This document shows, piece by piece, positions 7,030 to 13,110 of a stretch of 13,110 nucleotides of DNA. Numbering within the stretch: the first letter of the stretch is position 1; every line of letters starts with the position of its first letter. The DNA is taken from positions 1 to 13,110 of the forward strand of contig RFSC01000013.1 in assembly GCA_009924185.1 (NCBI GenBank). The letters are read 5' to 3'. The stretch is from Actinomycetota bacterium. GTDB taxonomy: Bacteria; Actinomycetota; Actinomycetes; Nanopelagicales; Nanopelagicaceae. The notes under the pieces are model-generated. The model did no database searches. It saw only the letters and a program-made list of their open reading frames with translations, and was not told where the DNA came from. The position numbers and the translations under genes were made by a program.

Positions 7030-8023
7030 TTTTTCCGATGAACTTCATTAGATCAACGAGGCGGTTTGAGTAACCCCACTCATTGTCATACCAACCAGCA
7101 ACCTTTGCTTGATTTCCAATCACCTTTGTAATGCCACCATCAAAGATGCAGGAGTGTGGATCAGTAACGATATCGGTTGAAACGATTGGATCCTCTGTGT
7201 AGAACAAAATTCCCTTAAGTGGACCCTCGGCCGCCTTCTTCATTGCAGCGTTGATTTCAGCCGCATTGGTTTCTTTGGCTAGCTCAACGGTTAAATCTGT
7301 GATTGATCCGGTCGGTGTGGGAACGCGCAACGCATAGCCATCTAGCTTGCCCTTTAGCTCAGGAAGCACCAATCCAATCGCCTTCGCAGCACCGGTTGAG
7401 GTTGGAATGATATTTGTTGCAGCTGCTCGAGCACGACGTAAATCCTTATGTGGAAAATCCAAAATGACTTGGTCATTTGTGTAGGCATGAACTGTGGTCA
7501 TGAAGCCACGCACAATGCCAAAGTTTTCATGCAAAACCTTGGCCATTGGAGCGAGGCAGTTGGTTGTGCAGGATGCATTTGAAATTATGTTGTGTTTTGC
7601 TGGGTCATAAGCGGAATCATTGACACCCAAAACCAAAGTTACATCTTCATCAGTGGCTGGTGCTGAGATCACAACTTTCTTCGCACCGCCAACCATATGC
7701 TTTGCTGCATCAGACGCTTTAGTAAAGCGACCGGTTGATTCAATAACAATGTCAGCTCCGACCGATCCCCACTGTAAGGCTGCTGGATCCTTCTCAGCGA
7801 AAACCTTGAATTTCTTTCCACCAACGGTGATTGAGGTGTCGTCATGTGAAACGGGATGATTTAGTCGACCCAGTATTGAGTCATACTTTAGGAGATGCGC
7901 CAAAGTAGCGATGTCTGTGAGGTCATTCACCGCAACAATTTCGACATCGGCATTTGATGCCAAAGCGGCGCGGAAGAAGTTGCGACCGATACGTCCAAAA
8001 CCATTGATTCCTACTTTAACCAC
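7022..8023 (-). CDS. gap: Glyceraldehyde-3-phosphate dehydrogenase, NAD-type
   Basis: This enzyme oxidises and phosphorylates glyceraldehyde 3-phosphate to 1,3-bisphosphoglycerate, the substrate of Pgk encoded next. Numbering from the chosen start (333 residues), the Rossmann motif GINGFGRIGR is at 5-14, D34 in AVNDL indicates NAD preference, the active-site SNASCTTNC has nucleophile C152, and H179 lies in TVHAY. The C-terminal WYDNEWGYSNR is intact. These features fit the glycolytic form. The start is uncertain: GTG 8023 has GGAG (complement of 8034-8037) 10 nt upstream and gives the usual N-terminus MVKVGING. GTG 8032 (three more residues) leaves that motif only 1 nt away, and ATG 8050 (nine more residues) has no visible ribosome-binding site. 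It precedes pgk by 20 nt. Confidence 0.95.
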   Translation of the reverse strand: MVKVGINGFGRIGRNFFRAALASNADVEIVAVNDLTDIATLAHLLKYDSILGRLNHPVSHDDTSITVGGKKFKVFAEKDPAALQWGSVGADIVIESTGRFTKASDAAKHMVGGAKKVVISAPATDEDVTLVLGVNDSAYDPAKHNIISNASCTTNCLAPMAKVLHENFGIVRGFMTTVHAYTNDQVILDFPHKDLRRARAAATNIIPTSTGAAKAIGLVLPELKGKLDGYALRVPTPTGSITDLTVELAKETNAAEINAAMKKAAEGPLKGILFYTEDPIVSTDIVTDPHSCIFDGGITKVIGNQAKVAGWYDNEWGYSNRLVDLMKFIGKSL

Positions 8024-8033
8024 AGTATTCACA

Positions 8034-8037
8034 CTCC
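8034..8037 (-). promoter_or_regulatory. Shine-Dalgarno motif deciding the gap start
   Basis: GGAG on the minus strand is the only reasonable ribosome-binding motif near the gap N-terminus. It is 10 nt from GTG 8023 and 1 nt from GTG 8032, favouring the downstream GTG. The spacing is at the long end, so the assignment is moderate. Confidence 0.45.
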
Positions 8038-8120
8038 ATGAGATGCACATCAAAAGGCATCAATCGAAATTTATTGTTTGCCACGACCTTGTGGACTCAA
8101 GGTAAAGCCTATCAGCCGAG
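8038..8120 (-). other. whiA-gap intergenic region with nested inverted repeats
   Basis: This region separates whiA from gap on the minus strand and is the expected site of a gap promoter. Two overlapping inverted repeats are visible: CCAC/GTGG (8081-8084 with 8091-8094) and CCTTG/CAAGG (8087-8091 with 8098-8102). They share bases and cannot form together. Neither is followed by a U-tract on the minus strand. A -35-like TTGAGT is present, but the best -10-like hexamer lies about 21 nt away, too far for a confident promoter. An operator or leader switch is possible but unproved. Confidence 0.25.
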
Positions 8121-9098
8121 TTAATTTAATAGGTCAGGCGAGAGCCCCGCCTCGGTATCTGGAATCCCCAGCTCGGCAGCACGCTTATCTGCCATCGCCA
8201 ATAATCTTCTAATTCGTCCGGCAATCGCATCTTTGGTCATTGGAGGTGTCGAAAGAGAACCCAACTCCTCGAGGCTGGCCTGACCATGGGTTATGCGTAG
8301 TTGGCCCGCTTCACGTAGATGATCGGGAATCTCATCACCCAAAATCTCCATGGCACGTTGCACACGCGCAGATGCGGCAACCGCTGCTCTTGCAGATCGG
8401 CGCAGGTTTGCATCATCGAAATTTGCTAAGCGATTAGCTGTGGCACGTACCTCGCGCCGCATTCTTCTCTCTTCCCATGCCATGACGCTTTCATGCGCAC
8501 CAAGTCTGGTTAGTAAAACTCCAATTGCATCACCATCACGGATAACAACGCGATCAACGCCGCGAACCTCTCTTGCTTTTGCGGTGATGTTTAGACGACG
8601 AGCCGCGCCAACTAATGCAAGTGCTGCTTCCGGACCAGGGCAGGTAATCTCTAGCGCAGAGGATCTTCCGGGTTCAGTAAGTGAGCCATGAGCTAAAAAT
8701 GCTCCACGCCAAGCCGCCTCTGCATCACAGATACCAGCTGAAACAACCTGTGGCGGTAAGCCACGTACCGGACGGCCATGTGAATCTACTAGGCCAGTTT
8801 GTCGAGCCAAGGCATCGCCATCCTTAATAACTCGAACCAGGTAGCGACTTCCTTTGCGCAATCCACCTGCGCTGATTACCGCCAAATCAGATTCATGACC
8901 ATAGATATCGGCAATATCTTTTCTAATTCTTCGCGCAGCTTGAGCAGTATCCAATTCGATTTCAACCATAATTTTGCCCGCTGAAATGTGCAGCCCGCCG
9001 GCAAAGCGCAGAATGGCAGAAACCTCAGCCTTGCGACAGCAGGGCTTTGAGATAGAGAGTCGACTTAACTCATCTTTTACCGAAGCGGTCATTGCCAT
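8121..9098 (-). CDS. whiA: DNA-binding protein WhiA
   Basis: WhiA is a Gram-positive DNA-binding protein. In Streptomyces it works with WhiB to switch on sporulation and cell-division genes; in non-sporulating relatives it is linked to division and growth. The 325-residue protein has an N-terminal region of the LAGLIDADG-endonuclease fold without nuclease function, beginning MAMTASVKDELSRL and including CCRKAEVSAILRFAGGLH (20-37). A C-terminal helix-turn-helix lies at about 278-307 (ELGSLSTPPMTKDAIAGRIRR, MADKRA). Length and both ends match actinobacterial WhiA. The ATG lies 5 nt after the yvcK stop with no clear Shine-Dalgarno sequence, so translation is probably coupled to yvcK. A second ATG two codons in is possible, but MAMT is the usual family start. 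Downstream, gap begins after about 97 nt. Confidence 0.96.
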   Translation of the reverse strand: MAMTASVKDELSRLSISKPCCRKAEVSAILRFAGGLHISAGKIMVEIELDTAQAARRIRKDIADIYGHESDLAVISAGGLRKGSRYLVRVIKDGDALARQTGLVDSHGRPVRGLPPQVVSAGICDAEAAWRGAFLAHGSLTEPGRSSALEITCPGPEAALALVGAARRLNITAKAREVRGVDRVVIRDGDAIGVLLTRLGAHESVMAWEERRMRREVRATANRLANFDDANLRRSARAAVAASARVQRAMEILGDEIPDHLREAGQLRITHGQASLEELGSLSTPPMTKDAIAGRIRRLLAMADKRAAELGIPDTEAGLSPDLLN

Positions 9099-9103
9099 GA
9101 GCG

Positions 9104-10075
9104 TTATCTAAGCATCTCAGCAGCGAAAATGTGGCTGAAAGCGGAAAATAATTTTGCCGGATCATGATGTTTGCTCCCTGGATGCGATGCGAGATCGGCC
9201 ACAATCACCCTGCCACCCATATCTGCAACCAACTCCTCCAACTCATTCAATGCCCCGTTTTGTTCAGCGATTGATTTGTCAATAAGGGCGAAATTGCACT
9301 TAAGACCAGGGGCAAATCTTTGTAGTACTTGAAGATGTTCAGCTGGTGAGTTTCCGGCAAATTCATCCCCAGAATGAAAATTCGATGCATCAAGATTCAA
9401 AATCAATATCTTCTTCGCCTTGGATTCCATAAGTGCCGACAATTGTTGCTTTACCAAAACATGTGGCAAAACACTGGAAAACCATGAGCCCGGACCGATT
9501 GTTATGAAATCCGCTTCAGTTATTGCCGTCAATCCCTCCTGAGTCGCTGTGGGATTGTCAGGAATCAGTCTCAGCTCTTCTAAAGCTCCTTTGCTAATAG
9601 CCACTTCAGTTTGACCACGTACAACATGCTGACCTTCCCAATTTCTAAATACGCCTTCGATATCTAGAGGTTCTATCGCCATTGGCAGTACTCGACCAAC
9701 AACCTTGAGTAGTTCACCAACTCGATCTAGACCCTGAATCGGATCGCCATCGCGATCCCACAAAGCGGTTAACAAAAGATTCCCTAGGGCATGTCCATCC
9801 AAAGCTCCTTCGGAGGTAAACCGATATTGCATTATCTGCGCCCAATTTCGACCCCACTCATCATCTCCACAAAGCGCAGCTAGCGCCATGCGCAAATCTC
9901 CGGGAGGTAAGGAGTTAAACTCCTCTCTTAATCGGCCACTTGAACCACCATTGTCAGCCACAGTCACAATTGCAGTTATCTCTGAGGTTAACTTTCTTAA
10001 CGCAGATAATGTTGCTGCTAAACCGTGACCGCCACCTAGTGCGACAACTTTGGTTTGCGTGAGGCTTTCTTGCAT
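9104..10075 (-). CDS. yvcK: YvcK/CuvA/GlmR-family UDP-sugar-binding protein
   Basis: YvcK proteins have the CofD (2-phospho-L-lactate transferase) fold. In Bacillus and mycobacteria they bind UDP-N-acetylglucosamine-type sugars and adjust cell-wall precursor supply, especially on gluconeogenic carbon sources. The 323-residue protein shows VVALGGGHGLAATLSALR (10-27), VTVADNGGSSGRLR (37-50), LPPGDLRMALAAL (56-68), GHALGNLLL near residue 93 and IGPGSWFSSVLPHVL in the second half, the standard motif order for the family. Its ATG shares one base with the rapZ stop (TGATG), so reinitiation is the likely mode of translation; I see no separate Shine-Dalgarno sequence. The rapZ-yvcK-whiA order is conserved across Gram-positive bacteria, so this assignment is secure even though the biochemical role here is inferred. 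Confidence 0.95.
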   Translation of the reverse strand: MQESLTQTKVVALGGGHGLAATLSALRKLTSEITAIVTVADNGGSSGRLREEFNSLPPGDLRMALAALCGDDEWGRNWAQIMQYRFTSEGALDGHALGNLLLTALWDRDGDPIQGLDRVGELLKVVGRVLPMAIEPLDIEGVFRNWEGQHVVRGQTEVAISKGALEELRLIPDNPTATQEGLTAITEADFITIGPGSWFSSVLPHVLVKQQLSALMESKAKKILILNLDASNFHSGDEFAGNSPAEHLQVLQRFAPGLKCNFALIDKSIAEQNGALNELEELVADMGGRVIVADLASHPGSKHHDPAKLFSAFSHIFAAEMLR

Positions 10076-10947
10076 CAGCGTTCGCGGCCCAAATCTCGAT
10101 GTATTGCATGTGCAGAGACAGAGTGTTCGCTATCAACCACAGAGCCATTGATTCTCTTTGCCAACTCCTCTGCGACAGCTACGCTGCGATGCTTTCCACC
10201 AGTACAGCCAATAGCCAAAGTGATGTATCTCTTGCCTTCACGCAAATATCCGCGACTGATGCTTTGAAACAAAGCTACATACCGATCTAAAAACTCTCCA
10301 ACTGTTTCAGCAGTAAGTACAGCTTTGCTAACCTCATCATCTAAACCATTTTTCGGCCTTAAAACCGGATCCCAGTGCGGATTAGGAATAAAACGGCAAT
10401 CCATAACTAAATCAGCATCCACTGGGAGGCCGTACTTGTAACCAAAGGAAAGAACATTTACCTTCAGCGAAGCGCTCGCCTCGGTGGAAAAGAGCTCCGA
10501 AATCTTTTTCTCTAGTTGATGAACATTTAGTTGAGAGGTATCTACTACCAAATCTGCACCGGAGCGCAGTTCACGCAATTTCTCTCTCTCCCGCTCAATG
10601 CCATCCACGATTCGATCATTGCCCTGCAGTGGATGAGGTCGTCTAGATGATTCGAAGCGCTGAACCAAAACCTCATCTGAAGCATCAACAAAGATGATCT
10701 TTCTTGCGATTCCCCGCTCGGCCAGCTCAGCAAGTGAGCGGTTTAAATCATCAAATAACTGTCGTCCTCGAACATCGATAACAACCGCCACCTTATCGGC
10801 GGTACGTTCAGTTGTGTCAAAAACAGAGTACAAGAGCGAGGGAGGAAGGTTATCGATTACATACCAGCCGTGATCCTCCATAGAGTGAGCCACTGTCGAA
10901 CGACCCGCACCGCTCATGCCAGTGATGATTACAATCTCACGGTTCAT
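10075..10947 (-). CDS. rapZ: RapZ/YvcJ-family nucleotide-binding protein
   Basis: RapZ proteins bind and hydrolyse nucleotides. In E. coli RapZ is an RNA-binding adaptor that controls glucosamine-6-phosphate synthase through small RNAs, while YvcJ in Bacillus is linked to competence; the actinobacterial role is unclear. The 290-residue protein has Walker A GMSGAGRST (10-18), DNLPPSL (32-38), a Walker B-like VVIDVRG (55-61), and the C-terminal domain with SFGYKYG (167-173), DLVMDCRFIPNPHW (179-192) and AIGCTGGKHRSV (245-256). The usual Walker A lysine is arginine (R16), which I recall as usual in actinobacterial homologues, so it is probably a lineage trait, not damage. ATG 10947 follows the uvrC stop by 14 nt with no strong ribosome-binding site. 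The stop overlaps the yvcK start by one base. Confidence 0.95.
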   Translation of the reverse strand: MNREIVIITGMSGAGRSTVAHSMEDHGWYVIDNLPPSLLYSVFDTTERTADKVAVVIDVRGRQLFDDLNRSLAELAERGIARKIIFVDASDEVLVQRFESSRRPHPLQGNDRIVDGIEREREKLRELRSGADLVVDTSQLNVHQLEKKISELFSTEASASLKVNVLSFGYKYGLPVDADLVMDCRFIPNPHWDPVLRPKNGLDDEVSKAVLTAETVGEFLDRYVALFQSISRGYLREGKRYITLAIGCTGGKHRSVAVAEELAKRINGSVVDSEHSVSAHAIHRDLGRER

Positions 10948-10961
10948 GGCTACATCATCTA

Positions 10962-12872
10962 CTACCTGTCAAGTATCTCTCCAGTAGCGGTATCCACATG
11001 GGTTTGTGATTCAACTGCATTCAGGGCCTTCACAATTGACTCAGCGGTTTTAACTCCAATTCCAGGAAGTTGAGAGATTTCCTCGAGCGTAGCTTTCTTT
11101 AAGGCTGCGACAGATCCAAAATGATCTAGCAATGCTTGACGTCTTACTTCACCTAGCGCAGGTATTTCATCCAGTAAGGACTCCACCATAAGTCGCGATC
11201 GCTTTGAACGATGAAAAGTGATGGCAAATCTATGAGCCTCATCCCTAACTCTTTGCACCAAATAGAGCGCTTCACTGTGTCGTGGCAAAACAACGGGATA
11301 ACTTTGGTCTGGGAACCAGATCTCTTCCAATCTTTTGGCTAATCCCACCAAAGTTATATCTGTAATTCCTAACTCTGCGAAGGCTCGCGCCGCTGCATTC
11401 ACTTGTCCCCTGCCGCCATCGACAATTACCAGTTGAGGCGGATAGGCAAACTTAGGCCGCTCGCCGCCACTTAGCTCAATCTCAGTTAAATCCAAATCCT
11501 TTTCCGCCAGGTATCTCTTGAATCTTCTAGTGATTACATGATGCATCGCGCGGGTATCATCAAATTTCTGGTTATCATCGATGCCGAACCTGCGGTACTC
11601 ACTCTTTTTTGATTGACCATCCTCAAATACCACCATGGAGGCCACAACTGATGTGCCCTGAATGTTGGAAATATCAAAGCATTCAATCCGCAGTGGCAGC
11701 TCATCCATCCCAAGAGCATTCGCTAAATCTTCCAATGCCCTGCCACTTACCGCCGCATCATTTGAGCGCTTGCTTAGAAATTGCACTAGAGAGTGGTGAG
11801 CGTTCCGCTTTACCGTATCGAGTAGTTCAGATTTTTCGCCCCGCTCTGGCCTTCTGACAACGATCCGATGAGAGAAAGTGTTTGAAAGAAACTCAGATAG
11901 GCCTTCACCTTCAACATCTAGATTTACCAGAACCTCTTTGGCTGGTTCAAACTCGCTATAGATTTGATTCAAAGTTACATCCAACAATTGAGTTTCTTCT
12001 GGGATGTTTCCCAAATCAATAACCCATGATTTGCTGCTAATCACTCGTCCTTGTCTCACTCTAAAAATTGATGCGGCTGCATGAGTTATATCCTGATGAA
12101 GAGCCACAAAATCTGAATTAATCGAATCAGAAATCGCCGCATCTGTTGATTCCGATGCTCGCTCTAACGCCGATAGCTGATCTCGTAGCTTGCCTGCCTT
12201 CTCGAACTCCTCTGCGTCGGCCGCAGCCTGCATCTCTTTTCGCAACTCTTCAGTGATATCTGCTGAACCATTTGACATAAACTCAACCAAACGATCAGCT
12301 ATTTCCTTATGCTCCACAACTGAAACTCGCTGGACGCACGGTGCTGCACATTTGCCAATATCGCCTAGCAAACAAGGGCGGTTCACTTTCCTTGCTCTCT
12401 CAAAGTTAGTATTTGAGCAGGAGCGCACCGGGAAAAGCTTAAGCAACACATCAAAGGTGGCTCGCAGCGCCCAAGCATGAGTAAAGGGCCCAAAGTAGAC
12501 AACGCCCTTTCGCTTCGAACGCCTTGTAATGAAGATTCTGGGAAACTCTTCATCAATTGTGATGGCTAAATATGGGTAGGACTTATCATCCTTAAACTGC
12601 ACATTGAAGGCTGGGTCAAACTCCTTGATCCAAGTGAACTCCAACTGCAGAGCTTCAACCTCCGTACGCACGACGGTCCAATCGACACGATTGGCAGCAT
12701 TAACCATGCGCTGAGTCTTCTCTCCCAGATTTTTTTGGAAGTATGAGTTGAGGCGATTCTTTAGAGATCTCGCCTTTCCAACATATATGACTTGATTAGC
12801 TTCGTTGAAAAACCGATAGACGCCCGGTTCATCTGGAATATTGCTAGGACGATAAGAGGCGGGATCTGCCAT
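10962..12872 (-). CDS. uvrC: Excinuclease ABC subunit C
   Basis: UvrC makes the two incisions of nucleotide excision repair after UvrA and UvrB find the lesion. The 636-residue protein is complete. It has a GIY-YIG nuclease domain (about 16-95, with GVY 17-19 and YVG 30-32) and cysteines C152, C167, C175 and C179 matching the [4Fe-4S] ligands reported for E. coli UvrC. It continues with a UVR motif (about 207-238), an RNase H-like endonuclease domain with D400 (FDISN), D485 (VDGG) and H547 (DEAHRFA), and tandem helix-hairpin-helix motifs (about 570-620, ending PGIGVKTAESIV). ATG 12872 starts 2 nt after the uvrA stop, so uvrA and uvrC are almost certainly co-transcribed and coupled. rapZ follows after 14 nt, as in many actinobacteria. 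Confidence 0.98.
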   Translation of the reverse strand: MADPASYRPSNIPDEPGVYRFFNEANQVIYVGKARSLKNRLNSYFQKNLGEKTQRMVNAANRVDWTVVRTEVEALQLEFTWIKEFDPAFNVQFKDDKSYPYLAITIDEEFPRIFITRRSKRKGVVYFGPFTHAWALRATFDVLLKLFPVRSCSNTNFERARKVNRPCLLGDIGKCAAPCVQRVSVVEHKEIADRLVEFMSNGSADITEELRKEMQAAADAEEFEKAGKLRDQLSALERASESTDAAISDSINSDFVALHQDITHAAASIFRVRQGRVISSKSWVIDLGNIPEETQLLDVTLNQIYSEFEPAKEVLVNLDVEGEGLSEFLSNTFSHRIVVRRPERGEKSELLDTVKRNAHHSLVQFLSKRSNDAAVSGRALEDLANALGMDELPLRIECFDISNIQGTSVVASMVVFEDGQSKKSEYRRFGIDDNQKFDDTRAMHHVITRRFKRYLAEKDLDLTEIELSGGERPKFAYPPQLVIVDGGRGQVNAAARAFAELGITDITLVGLAKRLEEIWFPDQSYPVVLPRHSEALYLVQRVRDEAHRFAITFHRSKRSRLMVESLLDEIPALGEVRRQALLDHFGSVAALKKATLEEISQLPGIGVKTAESIVKALNAVESQTHVDTATGEILDR

Positions 12873-12874
12873 GA

Positions 12875-13110
12875 CTATCTCTTTAGCGCTTCAGCCAAAA
12901 ACTTTCCGGTGTAGCTATTTTTCACCTTAGCTACCGCCTCCGGTGTACCTTCGGCAACCAAAGTGCCGCCACCGGAACCACCTTCAGGCCCAAGGTCAAT
13001 AATCCAATCAGCGCATTTGATTACATCCATGTTGTGTTCAATTACCACAACGGTATTTCCAGTATCTACTAGGCGTTGCAAAACCATAAGCAGTTTGCGG
13101 ACATCTTCAA
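12875..13110 (-). CDS. uvrA: Excinuclease ABC subunit A, C-terminal end only
   Basis: UvrA is the ATP-driven DNA-damage sensor of nucleotide excision repair. Only about 77 C-terminal residues are in the window; the frame stays open to the edge upstream of the first internal methionine, reading EDVRKLL before it. The segment GNTVVVIEHNMDVIKCADWIIDLGPEGG is the Walker B-following H-loop region of the second ABC ATPase domain, and LVAEGTPEAVA follows as expected. The protein ends SYTGKFLAEALKR at TAG 12875-12877 (complement), a typical UvrA terminus. The rest of the roughly 950-residue protein lies beyond base 13110. uvrC begins 2 nt downstream. Confidence 0.97.
   Translation of the reverse strand, partial: EDVRKLLMVLQRLVDTGNTVVVIEHNMDVIKCADWIIDLGPEGGSGGGTLVAEGTPEAVAKVKNSYTGKFLAEALKR

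Noticed and set aside
6604..7041. 145-codon plus-strand reading frame opposite pgk
   Set aside because: It is fully antisense to a well-conserved pgk, has serine/arginine/proline-rich content typical of a shadow frame, and matches no family I recognise.
8350..8691. 113-codon plus-strand reading frame opposite whiA
   Set aside because: Antisense to the conserved whiA with no recognisable motif or supporting ribosome-binding site; the composition is that of a shadow frame.
1..13110. Mobile element, CRISPR array, toxin-antitoxin or defence system
   Set aside because: Both strands are almost fully occupied by recognised housekeeping genes; I saw no transposase, integrase, regularly spaced repeat, or unexplained gene.

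Overview
The window is a compact housekeeping block from a member of the Actinomycetota (Actinobacteria). The evidence is the co-occurrence of an RbpA-family RNA polymerase-binding protein, a mycobacterial/actinobacterial-type transaldolase, the uvrC-rapZ-yvcK-whiA-gap-pgk-tpiA-secG order typical of that phylum, and an actinobacterial-style transketolase TPP motif (SDGD instead of GDG-C). Base composition looks mid-40s % G+C by eye, low for the phylum, and intergenic spacing is very tight. Together these suggest a streamlined aquatic actinobacterium such as the Nanopelagicales (acI) lineage. That placement is an inference and cannot be proved from this window.

Layout. Plus strand, 1-4260: the 3' part of tkt, then tal, then pgi. 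tal follows tkt after 10 nt, and the tal stop overlaps the pgi start by 4 nt. Minus strand, 13110 down to 4257: the 3' end of uvrA, then uvrC, rapZ, yvcK, whiA, gap, pgk, tpiA, secG and rbpA, all in one direction. The two gene sets meet tail to tail at 4257-4260, where the stop codons of pgi and rbpA overlap. A 16-bp perfect palindrome covers the end of pgi at this junction. The longest gene-free stretch is about 124 bp (secG leader); no stretch exceeds 300 bp. I see no rRNA, tRNA, CRISPR array, insertion sequence, prophage or toxin gene.

How the genes fit together. tkt, tal and pgi interconvert hexose phosphates with the non-oxidative pentose phosphate pathway. gap, pgk and tpiA form the triose-phosphate part of glycolysis/gluconeogenesis. 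yvcK (UDP-sugar binding, links carbon state to the cell wall), rapZ (nucleotide-binding) and whiA (DNA-binding, division-related regulator) form the conserved rapZ-yvcK-whiA trio. uvrA and uvrC are nucleotide excision repair genes, secG is part of the Sec translocon, and rbpA modulates transcription initiation.

Novelty. I found no undescribed defence, mobile or biosynthetic system; almost all of the DNA is well-known genes. The points worth a second look are architectural: tal and pgi as an overlapping, apparently split version of the known TAL-PGI fusion; the overlapping convergent stop codons with a palindrome; the absence of zwf-opcA-pgl where relatives often carry them; a hairpin over the gap stop/pgk leader; and a sharp contrast between strong and near-absent Shine-Dalgarno sequences along the minus-strand block.
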